Part shown: piece by piece, positions 1-12,057 of the stretch | Position numbering within the stretch: position 1 is the first letter of the stretch | How the letters are laid out: each line of letters starts with the position of its first letter | DNA from: Euonymus europaeus | Taxonomy: Eukaryota; Streptophyta; Magnoliopsida; Celastrales; Celastraceae | Assembly (NCBI GenBank): GCA_963580455.1 | Contig: OY756968.1 | Span: 20,305,996 to 20,369,995, forward strand | Length of the DNA: 64,000 nucleotides | Reading direction: 5' to 3' | The notes under the pieces: model-generated | What the model was told of the DNA's origin: nothing | Seen by the model: only the letters and a program-made list of their open reading frames with translations | Database searches by the model: none | Made by a program: the position numbers and the translations under genes

Positions 1-2322
1 ATTAAGATCGGAGTTGTAGGAATCTGAATAAACTTCAGCTTCAGCATCTAGCTCAGTGTGTGGCGCCTGCTGGGATTTGCTTTCACGCTGTTTCTTTTTT
101 GGATGCTCTTCTCGCCATTTCAACTTCCTCAACCAATGTCTTGCCAATGAGACTCCTAGATACACAAACACAGTTCCCATGGTTCCTCCACCAACAGCGA
201 CTGTAGCCTCAAATATCCATTTGGTTCCAGATTTATGAGGCGTAATGACCCATGTGCCTGCTACAAAAGCTGTTGCCAGGAATGCCAAAGACACCCACAT
301 GACCTTATGAGTCACCACAAGTAGCTTCATGAGTTGTTTTCTTCTGAAGGGAATGACACTTACCAGAACAATAACAATGCATAAAGATGTGAACAATGCA
401 ATGTTGGTAGAAATGGTGAAGATCCAAAATGCTCTTGTTTGACCAACTGTTGATTTTCCTTTTAGTGGTCCTTCTTGGTAGACTCCACCAGGAGGGTTGA
501 GCCCAGCAGCAAATGTGACCGTGGCAATTAAAATTGCAGACAAGATAATTGTGTTTCTGGCATTAAGCAGTGCCTCCCTGTGTATCTCGTTTTGCTGATT
601 CTGGCGATGCTTGAATATCAGGCTGAGCTCTTCCCTGCGTCTCTCACTAAGATGACTGTGTTTTCGCAGCTGACTTGCCAAATCCTTCGCTTCGCTTAAC
701 AGCTCTGGTTCTGATGTTTGAGCAACCACAATTTCAGATTTCTCTTTAGACTTTGGATCAAGCACATCCTGTGATGAGTTCGGTGGAATAACTGGTATAG
801 ACAAGTCTCCACAAGATTTACTTAGATGTTTGTTTCTGACTGGAGTATTTGTTGCATTGATTCCATACTGATGCATTCGTAAATCCTCTCTCGGGCTCGG
901 TGTGCTTGAGGTTCTTTGATGATGTCCAACGTTGATGGGTCCCTCACTATAGATCCCTAAGTCATTCCTGGATTGACAAGGATGCTCCTTCTTGAGAGGT
1001 GATAATTCCATAGTTCTTTCTTCATTAGGACTGTACAATAATTCGCTGATCATCTGGTTATTTTCTTCATGGCTTCCAGCTAGGTCAAGGAGTTCCAGCG
1101 CTGTACAACCTTGATGATTCTGAATGTTTATGTCAACAGTTTTGGTGCAGATGATGTACTTGACAAACTGGAATAAACTCATAAACAAATAACCCATCAA
1201 AGATGCACCCAAATAAGGATAATGTTATGTTGTATGAAGGATTTTCTGAACACTTGCGGCTCTAAGAATTGACACACTATTGTTCTGTAAGATATGAGAT
1301 GTAAACAACACTACTTATTTGACCATATCACTTACCTCAGGATTTCCTCTAAGGACGGCGACATGTAATACGGTATTGCCATGCTGATCTTGCTTACTGA
1401 AAATGTTAGAGAAGCATAGACTCTGCCCAAGGTATTTGAATGTGTCATATTTGTTGAACTTGACAGCAAGATGACAGACTGTTTGCCCTTCTTTAGTGGA
1501 ATTTTGGAAAGAATTCGGCGAACTCGTCATGAATGCTTCAAGGATCGCTATGCTTCCATTTATTACTGCCAGGTGCAATGGTGTGTAGCCATCATTACTG
1601 TACTGCAAACCAAGGTCGGGGTCAAGGCTAAGCAGCAATTTTGTCATCTTCAGGTGACTTCTGCTGGCAGCATAGTGTAATGGATAAAGTCCGTTTCTGT
1701 CGGCCTTTTGAGCAAAGTTTGGGCACACCTCTAGCACCTTTTGTACAACCTCTGTCCAATATTTTATAAAATAAAAGCAAAATGTATGGGTTTAGTTAGT
1801 GATACCTTCTGAAATGGTTTCGACATACATGTTGTCTACGAGAGAAATTGATTTGTTCGTATTCATACCGAAATGTCCTCTCATGATGGCTGCATGAACG
1901 GGCGTTGAATCCGTGGCTTCCTCCTCAAATTCCATCAACCAGGATTGACTCACCATTAGCTCAACTACACTGAGATGACCTTCTCTGCAGGCGAGGAAAA
2001 ATGCACTGTGGTTCTCATGGTTGAGCTTGGTTGCCACCCAGGGATTGCATGCCATCATCAGCTTCACCATTTCGGTTGCTCCTCGACGACAAGCTACATG
2101 CAATGGAGTCTCATGGTAATTATTCTCAGCTTCAATCATGTCAGGACGTCTTCCTATGATGTCTGCTGCAAATTCAAGGCCAAACCTTGCAGCTATGTGC
2201 AATGTCGTGTTGGATGTAATTGCTGTTATTTGATCAAGAAGCTCTTCATGCTCGTCAATTAAAGCAAGAAAGTTAGTTGACAATGGATTATGAAATTGAG
2301 ATAACCTGTTGTTTCTCATCAT
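1..2322 (-). CDS. Ankyrin-repeat protein with C-terminal PGG membrane domain (ITN1/ACD6-like), 3' end off the window
   Basis: Three exons read on the minus strand: 2322-1869, 1751-1336 and 1167 to the window edge, with junctions in phase (donors GTATGA and GTAAGT). Start chosen at the ATG at 2322, just before the first repeat; the frame is open further upstream. The product so far is about 680 residues. Exons 1-2 encode about six ankyrin repeats (cores such as TTLHIAARFG, TPLHVACRRG, YPLHYAASRS, TPLHLAVING, TVLHVAVLRG). Exon 3 has a charged linker, then the PGG domain: the LNPPGGVYQEGP motif near 505-475 followed by about three further hydrophobic segments up to about 130, then a basic and acidic tail. 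No stop occurs before position 1, so the end lies outside. Relatives are plasma-membrane or ER proteins in salt, defence and ROS signalling; that role is family inference. A slightly longer exon 1 ending at the GTATCA donor (1806) also keeps frame but would break the repeat. Confidence 0.9.
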
Positions 2323-2753
2323 TGCGCACAAAAGCCTTGCACCCCTTAAGAAATGGTGGAGAGTGAGTTGACGGTTTCTGAAATTGAGGTAATAAAAAGG
2401 AGAATTTAGGAGATATTAATCTCTCTGCCAAATGCCAATATGTGCAAGTTTGAAAGGAAAATGAGAAACTGCAGAAGGAAACTAGCTTGAATATTACTTA
2501 TCCACTGTCGTCTTAGAGGAAGAAAGTACCCGAAGTTATCTTCAACCGAACAACTTGTGATTATTGCAAGAATTTATTCTTCATTAGTAGGTTTGTTGTA
2601 TTGCAGCGGCCGAGGTCTTAAGAGGAGGGAGGGCTAGAGCTCTGGTTTCAAGCAAGATTTTTATGGAGGAGAATTAACATTATCTCTTAGCTTGAAGGCA
2701 AAAGCACTTGCTGGGTCTTTAATACCAAGAGCAGATGCACTTTGACTAAACTA

Positions 2754-3287
2754 ATGACTCGCTTAATTGTGCGGAAAGGTCCCCATAGATTATACCCTTC
2801 TTCAAAGAATGAGCCTACTCGTTTCTCTGCTGCTTCTTCAGTGAAAGCTACTCCGGGGTCCGACCACTTGAAGTTTCTTCAGCAGCTCCTTCCCACTAGG
2901 TAAGAAAGTGTTAAGAAGTTTACAGTAGCTATGGATCTATTGCTTTCGATCTTTAACCGCGTTTTTAGTGTAAGTATGTTTAATCATTTTGGTGATGACA
3001 TTTCCTTGGCATTTCCTCCTTACAACACAAATCAAGTCCTTAGTTTTTCCGAATCACAATAATCTGGTGTATTTCTTGTGTTTCATTTTTAGCTTTTGAG
3101 GAGCAAAATGATTGAGCCCTGGTGTTGGATTAATGGGGGTTACTTCTTGATTCGATGCAACCCACCAAGAACAAGCACTAAGTTCTTGAATATTACTTGT
3201 ATCCATGACTCCTGCGAACCCAGGAGCCACAAACCAAGTATGATTATTGACTCTCTCACCGAGTCACAAAATCATTACCATAATTAA
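2754..3287 (+). CDS. Possible orphan two-exon ORF, unrecognised
   Basis: An ATG at 2754 opens 48 codons with higher GC than the surroundings, ending at a good donor (AG|GTAAGA at 2899/2900). An acceptor near 3096 could join it in phase to an ORF that stops at 3287, giving about 110 residues. I recognise no domain. It could be a remnant exon of an organellar-type protein (basic, Ser/Thr-rich N-terminus), a non-coding transcript, or chance. Its neighbours are the divergent ankyrin gene and AT-rich DNA. Confidence 0.2.
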
Positions 3288-4309
3288 AATCAATTTCGGA
3301 TCCTACTTTTATTACACAAAAATTCAAACAACATATTTATTTATATAATCAAAACACATTTTTCAATACAACCACATTATCGAAAACACATTTATATATA
3401 TTTTTCCTCTTTTTCATTAATAAAACATCTACTATTTCATTTTATTATCCATTTCTCAACAAAATTATACAAAATTAAATACCATGTCCCAATTTTTTTA
3501 CAAAAAGTTAATTTACATACTCATCTTTCAATGCAGGCACGTCATCAAAAACACACATTTATATATATTATCTCTTCCCCTCTAAAAATCTCTCATTGCA
3601 ATTGCCTTAACAAAAGAAGTGATAAATCACAACTCCAATGCCTTGGAACTGAAAATGTGAAATCCAGATATCACTTGTTCAAGTAATTATTGCTTAAGGC
3701 CTTACTAATTTTTTTATGAAAATAAAAGTAGTGAAACACTAATAAAGCAAAGTCACTGGCCAATGATTTTCTCTTGCGAGGAGGAGGACCAACAACTCGT
3801 GCTGACAAAGGCAAGGACTATGTTTCCGGCGGCGCTGGTTGCTACATTTTGCTCCAAACCAGGTTCTGTGCCTCCATAAATTGGTTCATGTTGAATTTGG
3901 TGGTTATATCTTGGCTTCCATTGCTCGTCAGTTGTCACACAATGAGAGGCATTTCTTGAGAGAACAGATCCTAAATAAAACCCATTAACTCAGAGTGTTA
4001 AAATTGTTCAGTTACACACATTTTACAAGCAATCACCAAATTAATCTATTCGGAGACCCATACAAAAGTAGATGTTATGGACATCCAAAAATCATGTCAT
4101 CGTTATCATTATCCGAGTCTTTATTGATGTTAAAAGTTTAGGATCGACTATATGAGTATTTTAAAAAAATAAAAGGGAATCCAGTATTGCTATTTAGGAT
4201 CATACTTGCATCAACAACTATTGATTTCATATTTTTTCTTATTATTTCAAGTCATTTTTTTTAGACTTTTCACTTCGCTTCCTACTCTCTCCAATATAAA
4301 TTGGAAAAT
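3288..4309. other. AT-rich intergenic DNA, no gene seen
   Basis: Only short chance ORFs with no recognisable motif. The sequence is dominated by A/T runs and shows no clear repeat boundary. Confidence 0.6.
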
Positions 4310-4625
4310 GATATATATTTCATGGGGTTGTATCTCATGGGATCCCATATTTTATTCTATTGTATTATTACAATGGAATAACAGATTTTATTACAATGAA
4401 ATAACGTATTCCATTATAATAGTACGCATTCCACTATATTAGAATATATTATTTCATTGTATTATTACAATGAAATATCTCATACGTTATTTCATTGTAT
4501 TAATACAATGGAATAACAGATTATAGTACAATGAAATAACGTATTTCATTATAATAGTACGCATTCCACTGTAATAAAATCTGTTATTCCATTGTATTAT
4601 ATAATGAAATAAATTATGAAATCTC
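4310..4625. repeat. Palindromic AT-rich repeat, MITE-like
   Basis: The words ACAATGGAATAACAG, ACAATGAAATAACG and their reverse complements (for example TTATTTCATTGTA) alternate at least six times, so the region can fold on itself in several registers. Similar short words recur near 52,150-52,270 and 53,090-53,150. I could not fix terminal repeats or a target duplication, so the class is uncertain. Confidence 0.5.
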
Positions 4626-4671
4626 ATGGTATATAAAACGACGCTGATATAAATTCTGGCAATTATCTTTG

Positions 4672-4735
4672 CTATTTATTTAATTTAATGACTAAAAGGA
4701 TATTTATTTAATTTAATGACTAAAAGGATATTTAT
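4672..4735. repeat. Two tandem copies of a 28-bp AT unit
   Basis: The unit starting TATTTATTTAATTTAATGAC is followed by CTAAAAGGA and is repeated head to tail twice. Non-coding. Confidence 0.6.
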
Positions 4736-4816
4736 TTATTTTCATGATTATATAAATATTTACTTATTATTAATCATCTTTCATAAATGGCGTTAAAAAA
4801 AATTCGGGGCACTACC

Positions 4817-5186
4817 TGAAAAGTTAAGCAGCTCGTAAGAATTGTAGAGAGAGAGAGTAGAGAGAGAGAGTTATAACTGCAGATCAATATAATTTCATTA
4901 TATTCGTTAAATCTCCTTGTACATACTGGAACAATATATATATATATGTAACTTTTATATGATGCAACGGCTAAAATGTTCCATCATCTGTACAAGTAGT
5001 ACAGAGACAAGACATCTGCCCGTTGAAGGAATTTTCGAAATGCATTAGGAGGAAGAAGAAGGTCCTATGAGTGGACTGGACTTAAGTAGGCCCAAGACAA
5101 CATTATTAAAATGAAGCCCAAAAACTAAAGCCCTAACCAAGCCCTAACCAACCATCTGAACCAATCTTCTTCTCTGATGCTTATCA
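4817..5186 (-). repeat. Copia-1 3' LTR
   Basis: A 370-bp copy that is almost identical to 9498-9867, bounded by TG/CA. It contains a GA-rich microsatellite near 4844-4870 and an (AT)n run near 4933-4948. Confidence 0.95.
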
Positions 5187-8100
5187 TCCCGCCGCAAGCT
5201 GTACATCGTGAATGTTCAGCTTGGAGAGGAATTTCTTGAGGCTTAAAATTGATATCCCTTTAGTCAAGAGATCACCCGGTTGATCAGTGGTTTTGGTGTA
5301 CTGAAGATTTATGATTCCTTTCTTCACCTTGTCTCTAGTGAAGTGGCAATCTAGATCGATGTGCTTGGTGCGTTCATGGAACACCGGGTTGCTGGCAATG
5401 TGGATGGCGGCTTGGTTGTCACAGTGAAGCTCAAGAGGAAAAGGTATGTGAATTTTGAGCTCCTAAAATAAATTGCATATCCATTGTAACTCTGCTACTG
5501 TAACTGCCATTGCTCTGTATTCCGCTTCTGCGGACGATTTTGAGATGACTGGTTGTTTCTTTGACTTCCATGACACCAAAGAATCTCCTAGTTTAATGCA
5601 ATAACCAGTAACTGATTTTCTTGTATCAATGCATGACGCCCAGTCAGAATCACAATATGCTCATACCTGTAAACTGTTAGTAGCAGGATAAAACAAGCCT
5701 AGATTGTGTGTCCCTTTAATATACCTTAGAACTCTGTGAACTCCTCTCAAGTGTAAATCAGTAGGAGCAGTCATGTATTGAGCTAAAGTATTGACGGCAA
5801 AAGATAAGTCAGGTCTAGTAATGGTAAGATACATCAACTTCCCCACAATTTTACGATATTCAGTAGGATTTGATAACGGATCACCACTATCAGTGGACAA
5901 TTTTAGATTTATATCTACTGGAGATTGAACAGCTTTAGCATTCATGAACCCCGTATCATTCAGAATGTCCAATGCATATTTTCTTTGATTTATGAGACTT
6001 CCTTTATGAGATCTAGTAACCTCTAAACCTAGAAAATATTTTAGAGTTCCAAGATCCTTTATCTTAAAACATGAACCAATGAAAATTTTAATTTCTTTGA
6101 TTAGATCAACATCATTACCCCCAATGGCCATATCATCTACATATAGTAGTAACAACACTATTTTATCTGCTTTTCGATAATAAAACAAGGAATAATCTGC
6201 CTTGCTTTGTATGAAGCCAAATTTGAGCAATGCTTCTTTACATTTAGCATTCCATTGCCTAGAAGCTTGTTTTAAACCATATAGAGATTTATTTAACTTG
6301 CAAACTAGACCTTTAGAATCCTGATCATACCCTGGAGGAAGTCTCATGTAGACTTCTTCATTTAAATCTCCATTAAGAAAAGCATTGTGTACATCAAGAT
6401 GATACACATGCCATTTCTTAATACTTGCCAAAGCTAGAAATATTCTAACAGTAGTGATCTTGATTACTGGAGCAAAAGTTTGGGTATAATCATATCCTTC
6501 AATTTGACTATATCCAAGAGCAACTAGCCTAGCCTTATACCTCTCAACAGTACCATTAGGATTATATTTTATCTTGTAGACCCACTTAGATCCTATTGTT
6601 TTCCTTCCTAATGGCAGTTTAACTAGATCCCATGTGTTATTTGCTCTAAGAGCATCCATTTCGTTTTTCATGGCCTGTATCCACTTATTATGTTTCATTG
6701 CTTCACTGAATTTAGTAGGTTCTGAATGAATATCAATAGCTGCAATGAATGCTCTATGAGATGCAGAAAAATGTATCATGTTCACACTCTTACAATTATC
6801 AATAAAAGATAAATCAGTACAAGGTAATGACACAGCATTGCATACATAATCCTGCAAATATTTTGGTGATTTTCTACTTCTTATGTTTTCTGTCAGTGTT
6901 ATCTGAGTGGGGATGCTAGTACTTTCTGTTGAGCATTTTTCTTTACCAAGAGAGTCTTCCCTTTGTTCACTATCAGTAACCTCTATTTGACTATCTTCTA
7001 AATCAGCTTGTTTGAGAAAAGGAAAGACTTCTTCTCTAAATACCACATCTCCACTGATGAATATTTCTTTGGTTGCTAGATCCATAACCTTATAACCTTT
7101 GACTCCAAGTTGATATCCTAGAAACACACAAGCCTTAGACTTAGGTGCAAATTTTGATATATGTGGTCTGTTTGTTCTAGCTATGCAGAAACATCCAAAA
7201 GTCCTTAGATTTGTATAGTCATAATCTTTCCCAAACATTATACTATAGGGTGCCTTTTTGTTGAGAACATTTGTAGGCAGTCTGTTAATCAAGAAGGCTG
7301 CTGTTTGAACACAGTAACTCCAAAATTCTTCTAATAATCCAGATTGGATTCTAAGAGACCTAGCAACATTTAATAAATGTTGGTGTTTTCTTTCCACAAT
7401 GCCATTTTGTTGTGGTGTATAAATACAAGTCTTTTGGTGAACTATTCCATGTTTAGCATAAAAATCATTCATGAGAAACTCATTTCCATTGTCTGTTCTA
7501 AAACATTTAATTCTTTTCTCAAATTGTGTTAAGACATGATCAACAAAAAATTCAATGTGTGTTCTGGTCTCAGATTTATTTTTCATTAGAAAAACCCAAG
7601 TGTTTCTTGAATGATCATCGACTATAGTCAAGAAAAACCTATATCCTTCAATGGATTCAACATGGCTGGGTCCCCATATGTCTAGATGAATTAAATCAAA
7701 ACAGCTTTTAGACACAGAAGAACTTAAATTAAATGGTTTCCTTTTCATCTTGCTAAAAGATCAAACATCACAATCTCCTATATCATTAATCTTAGCAGGA
7801 AGCATTCTTGTTACATTAGGAGAAGGGTGGCCTAGCCTATAATGCCATACCCTAGAAGTTACAGAATTCAAAATATGAAAATCCTTTAATGCTTCTTGGA
7901 CTTTCAAAAGTTTTCTTGATCCCTGTATCCATCAAGTATAATCCATTATGCAAAAAATCCCCATTCCACTCTTCTTGAATGTGCCTAGGTCCTGCATCAC
8001 ACACCTATTACTTGTAAAGTTTAGTACAATGTCATTATCTCTTGTTAATTTGCTTACAGAAATTAGATTGAAAGAGAATCTTGGCACACATAAGACATCC

Positions 8101-8640
8101 TTAAGAATTAATCTACCACCAAATGTCACTGTACCAATAGCTGTGATAGGTAATGTGCTCTTATCAAGTAGTGTAACAGTTGAATTATTCACTAGCATAT
8201 AAGTTTTCAACAAATGCACATCACACACAATATGATCAGTGGCTCCACTATCTATTATCCACTTAAAAGAGTTATGGTTAGATTCGTTACCTCCTGCCCC
8301 AGTAGCTTGATTCACTGATGTTGAGACATGTTCATCTGAACCAATCTTGGTTTTGATGTAGGACATGATCTCCATCAATTTGTCATCAGTCATGTCCATT
8401 TTCTGGCCATTTGGAGTAGGATTCTCAACTTGATTCACCAAGTGCTGCTTTCCTTGGAAATTACCATTATTTGATTTCTGCCTCTTGCTTTCTGGAAATC
8501 CTACTAGCTTGAAGCACTGGTCCACAGTATGATTGTTTCTTTTGCAGTACTTACAAAACAATTGATCTTTCTTTCCTTGGAAACTGTCTTTCTGTGGCTG
8601 TCTTTGACCTTTTGTGGCATTATTTTTTGTACTGACTTGG
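5184..8640 (-). pseudogene. Copia-1 pol polyprotein with four in-frame stops
   Basis: One frame carries a zinc knuckle (CKYCKRNNHTVDQC, near 8558), protease (WIIDSGATDHIV, near 8265), integrase with all three catalytic signatures (LDIWGPS, RTDNGNEF, GIVERKHQ), reverse transcriptase (YVDDMAIGG near 6140) and RNase H ([22 protein letters not shown]), ending at 5184. It is interrupted by TGA at 7934-7932, TGA at 7763-7761 (in the place of a zinc-binding Cys in the integrase N-terminal HHCC motif), TGA at 5663-5661 and TAG at 5465-5463. All lie in the same frame, so these are nonsense changes, not shifts. The element cannot make its own polyprotein. Confidence 0.9.
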
Positions 8641-9477
8641 CATTCCTGTGTTATTGCCTTGAAAAGCCATCGCCATAGAATCCTATGTGGACTGGTTGGA
8701 TTTAGACATGTTGAGTTGAGTCTCTTCCTCTTTAATCAAACCTAAAGCTTTGTTGATTTCTGGCAATGGTTCCATCATCCATATTTGTCGACTGAGTCCA
8801 CGATATGTGTCATTTAGGCCCATCAAGAACTGTGTTAGCATTTCTCTCTGGTGTTTGACATGAGCTTTGCTACAGCCACATCTTCCTTGTTCATCAAGTT
8901 GATCATATTGCTCCCACAAAGACTTGAGTCGAGTGTAGTATTCCATAACAGTAGAACTGTCTTGCCTAATACAATATAATTGTCTGGAGATCTCAAAAAA
9001 TCTGGCACCATTAAAAGATGAAAATCGATCCTTGATATCCATCCATAGATCATAAGCAATATCTTTATCTGACATGCTAGCCAACACTGTTTCTGAAATA
9101 CTGTTTGTGATCCAGGTTTGAATAATGCAGTCACAGCTGGTCCAAGCTACACAATTCTCATCTCCTTCGCTTGGCATCGTGAGAGTCCCATCAATAAACC
9201 CCACTTTGTTTCGGGTCTTGAGAGCCTTTAAGGTGCGCTGACTCCACATGGTGTAATTCTCTCCAATTAACTTGAAGGTAATCAAAGTGCTTGTGGTAAG
9301 ATCACCTGGAAGAATTGTGTAAGGATTGAGCAAGGTAGTTTGAGAAATGGTGCTTCCAGTTACAGTGCTTTGATTCACTGCTCCTTCACCTTGTATTCCA
9401 TGAACTGATGTTCTTGGAATCATATTTTCTACTCCATCTGTGGAAGTCATGTTAGCAGCGGATCTCGTATTGACCAT
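8620..9477 (-). pseudogene. Copia-1 gag, nonsense and frameshift
   Basis: Starts at the ATG at 9477 (MVNTRSAANM) and runs as a Copia gag (UBN2-type retrotransposon gag region, with motifs NYTMWSQRTLKAL and FFEISRQLYCI) to a TAG at 8683. The same frame stays gag-like for about 18 codons beyond the TAG, then stops again at an A-run near 8630. The downstream zinc knuckle lies in a different frame. A premature stop and a frameshift therefore separate gag from pol. Confidence 0.85.
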
Positions 9478-9485
9478 CGATTAAG

Positions 9486-9497
9486 CCTCTGATACCA
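9486..9497 (-). other. Copia-1 primer-binding site
   Basis: On the minus strand it reads TGGTATCAGAGG, directly inside the 5' LTR (9498-9867), and matches the usual initiator-methionine tRNA 3' end used by plant retroelements. Confidence 0.9.
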
Positions 9498-9867
9498 TGA
9501 AAAGTTAAGCAGCTCGTAAGAATTGTAGAGAGAGAGAGAGTAGAGAGAGAGAGTTATAACTGCAGATCAATATAATTTCATTATATTCGTTACATCTCCT
9601 TGTACATACTGGAACAATATATATATATGTAATTGTTATATGAAGCAACGGCTAAAATGTTCCATCATCTGTACAAGTAGTACAGAGACAAGACATCTGC
9701 CCGTTGAAGGAATTTTCGAAATGCATTAGGAGGAAGAAGAAGGTCCTATGAGTGGACTGGACTTAAGTAGGCCCAAGACAACATTATTAAAATGAAGCCC
9801 AAAAACTAAAGCCCTAACCAAGCCCTAACCAACCATCTGAACCAATCTTCTTCTCTGATGCTTATCA
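9498..9867 (-). repeat. Copia-1 5' LTR
   Basis: A 370-bp LTR starting TG and ending CA, followed by the target duplication CTACC. It pairs with 4817-5186. Confidence 0.95.
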
Positions 9868-9872
9868 CTACC

Positions 9873-11273
9873 CTTGAAACCCAGTCAACTTTTGACCTCC
9901 CTTCCATAAAATTCTAATTATATCATTTATCAAATTTTTCTAAATTTATTTTCTAGATTCGTCATTCATACTGGAAAAGACAAACTGAGGAAATAGGCAG
10001 GGCACGCCCTTCAACAATTAAGTGCGATTTTGGTCCAAGTAAGTGGGAAATAGTTATGGCAATTTTCTTACATAAGAGATTATCTTATGAGACAACTCGT
10101 GGAACTAAATGGACAATTTGTTGTTTAAAATTTTAATTACAATATTATTTTTAACTAATTTTTTTATAAAAGGGATTAAAGTCATTTGATCATGACGACA
10201 TTTGAAGTAATTTAATCTTCAATATAAACTTTTTAAAGAAGTAAGAAAAAAGGAATCTCAAATACAAACTCATTGTCAACCATATGTGTTGTGACGTCAT
10301 GAAATTTTAAAAAACTTATCCAACAGAACATTCCCCATTGCCGCCCCAACGGTACCTTTATTTTTATATCATACACCATATATTATACCGTTGATATAGA
10401 AAATCTTGCCTAAACCACCAAAGTAATATGATTTTTATTAGTTTTACCTCTATCTTGTGCCGCTCGATCAGTTGTATAGATTGAACAACAACTTCAATGG
10501 GAAGCGCTCCAAATTTTTCAGTGTGATTCCACTTCTATTATTGTAAAATACGATTCTCAATACAGTCATATCAACAAAACAGATGTTTCAATACAACTTT
10601 TTTCACTTTTCATTTACAAACACTTCAAAATATCAAATATCAGTATCATATTTCTCATATTTTTCTATCATTTTTTACTTTTTTCTTCCATTCTATAAAT
10701 TTTTTAATATATTTTTTCCAAATCAATTTTTTTACACACCCTAAAATTTTCAGTATTGTTACGAAGTGTACCATCCAAGATCCTTATATCCCATTTCAAT
10801 CATTTGACCAGTTCCAATATCGGGAAGAGGGAAGGAATATTGGTAATTAAAAATACTTGTGTCTACAAAGTACACTCAACTGCTTCTATGATCATTTTAA
10901 AAAATTGTTTATACGATGAAAGTTCCCCAAAAGTTATATATGTCGCTACTCACGTCTTAATCAACACAAAAATCTTGACAAAAAGCCTTGAATTGTATTT
11001 ATTTATTATATAATATATAATAGAATTGTTTAGAAGAACCATTACATTTGGTGGTTGTACATCAAGACTATAGTGGTTTTTTTTTTTTTTTTTTTGGATA
11101 AAAGCAAACTTCTTATATAAATATCTATATAAATGTGTAAATTGTAGATTATATCAAATTTAGCTAAACAGACAACTTGGATTTAACTATAACCTAGTGT
11201 CACTATAAAACTATATCCGACATGTTTGATAGAGTATAAGCGAGTGGAGACGTTTAATCAAACAGAGAAGTAA
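9873..11273. other. AT-rich intergenic DNA
   Basis: No gene or clear repeat. It contains a T-run near 11,078-11,095. The 85-codon ORF at 10,756-11,013 has no motif and a composition like its surroundings. The end nearest 11,273 is the likely 3' flank of the DREB gene. Confidence 0.6.
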
Positions 11274-11942
11274 TTAATCCCCAAAAAAGTTTCCCAAAAA
11301 CAAGCTCTCTGTTTCATATATGTGATGATCAGAGAATGCTCCACAGAAGTCCAGCCATGGATATTCATAAATCCAACCATCAAGCGAGTCGACCTGTAAG
11401 AAATCACTTCCACAAGACTCCATAATAGTCTCTTCAACGTTGGGCAACTCTACAATTTCACTCAATTCTTCAGATTCTCCTTCTGCAGACACACTATCAG
11501 AAACCAAGGGTGTTGATTCTGATACTTCCGTTGATGCCGACGCTGAATCGAAATTGACCATGGCAGCCGCTTCAGCAGCAGCAGCCTGAATGTCACGAGG
11601 CATTGAGGAACCGGGTCGGGGCAGTAACTCGACAAGGTCGGGGAAATTAAGTATCGCGGAATCACCTTTAATTGTCAGAGCCGCCACGTCGTGGGCTCGC
11701 GCCGCCATCTCCGGCGTAGCGAATGTGCCTAACCAAATCCTCGATTTCTTGCGAGGCTCGCGAATTTCGGACACCCATTTTCCCCAGCTTCGCATCCGTA
11801 CTCCCCTGTACACGGGATGCTTGCTCGAGTCCGTTGCTCTTCTGGGTCTTCTGGTTGATTCTTCTAGTTCTTGACGAGTCTTGGAGTACGGAAATGGTGG
11901 TGAAGATGAGGAGGAGTTGCTAGTGTTGTCATGTTCTGCCAT
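11274..11942 (-). CDS. AP2/ERF transcription factor, DREB subgroup A-4 (TINY/ERF034-038 type)
   Basis: An intronless 222-residue protein. The N-terminus is Ser-rich with a basic patch (RRPRR, residues 31-35). A single AP2/ERF domain spans about residues 44-101 and opens with [20 protein letters not shown]. Val57 and Glu62 sit at the DREB-diagnostic positions 14 and 19. The domain is followed by the A-4 feature of a PRPGSS...[12 protein letters not shown] helix (about 107-127) and an acidic C-terminus ([15 protein letters not shown]) that resembles an activation region. By family it is a nuclear activator that binds DRE/CRT or ERE elements in stress and growth responses. The upstream side (11,943-12,060) has two TATA-like sites. 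The gene is intact. Confidence 0.95.
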   Translation of the reverse strand: MAEHDNTSNSSSSSPPFPYSKTRQELEESTRRPRRATDSSKHPVYRGVRMRSWGKWVSEIREPRKKSRIWLGTFATPEMAARAHDVAALTIKGDSAILNFPDLVELLPRPGSSMPRDIQAAAAEAAAMVNFDSASASTEVSESTPLVSDSVSAEGESEELSEIVELPNVEETIMESCGSDFLQVDSLDGWIYEYPWLDFCGAFSDHHIYETESLFLGNFFGD

Positions 11943-12049
11943 AGTAGGAAAAACAGAGCATTGGAGTTTTGAGTGTCCAAAAGTGGAATATTTATAAGGT
12001 AGAGCCGTAGAGGAGGATTGTGTTGAGGCTAATGGAGAATACGCTCCCC

Positions 12050-12057
12050 TATATAGT
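12050..12057 (-). promoter_or_regulatory. Likely TATA box of the DREB gene
   Basis: CTATATAG lies about 108 bp upstream of the ATG, a spacing that would leave a 5' leader of about 75 bases. A second, weaker TATA-like site (CTTATAAATA) lies near 11,990-11,999. Confidence 0.45.

Larger units (their letters stand above)
4817..9867 (-). mobile_element. Ty1/Copia LTR retrotransposon (Copia-1), complete but coding-defective
   Basis: A 5,051-bp element on the minus strand. Two 370-bp LTRs (4817-5186 and 9498-9867) begin TG and end CA and are flanked by the same 5-bp target duplication CTACC (4812-4816 and 9868-9872). Inside the 5' LTR is a primer-binding site TGGTATCAGAGG (initiator-Met tRNA type), and a purine tract (GCGGCGGGA) abuts the 3' LTR. 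Domain order gag, protease, integrase, reverse transcriptase, RNase H is that of Copia. The LTRs differ by about four substitutions plus two microsatellite length changes, so insertion looks recent, yet both ORFs carry lesions. Confidence 0.95.

Noticed and set aside
1792..1868. Longer exon 1 of the ankyrin gene (to the GTATCA donor)
   Set aside because: Phase allows it, but it would insert residues into an ankyrin repeat; the donor at 1868 gives a normal repeat.
10756..11013. 85-codon plus-strand ORF
   Set aside because: No motif, AT-rich composition like its surroundings, no splice or promoter context.
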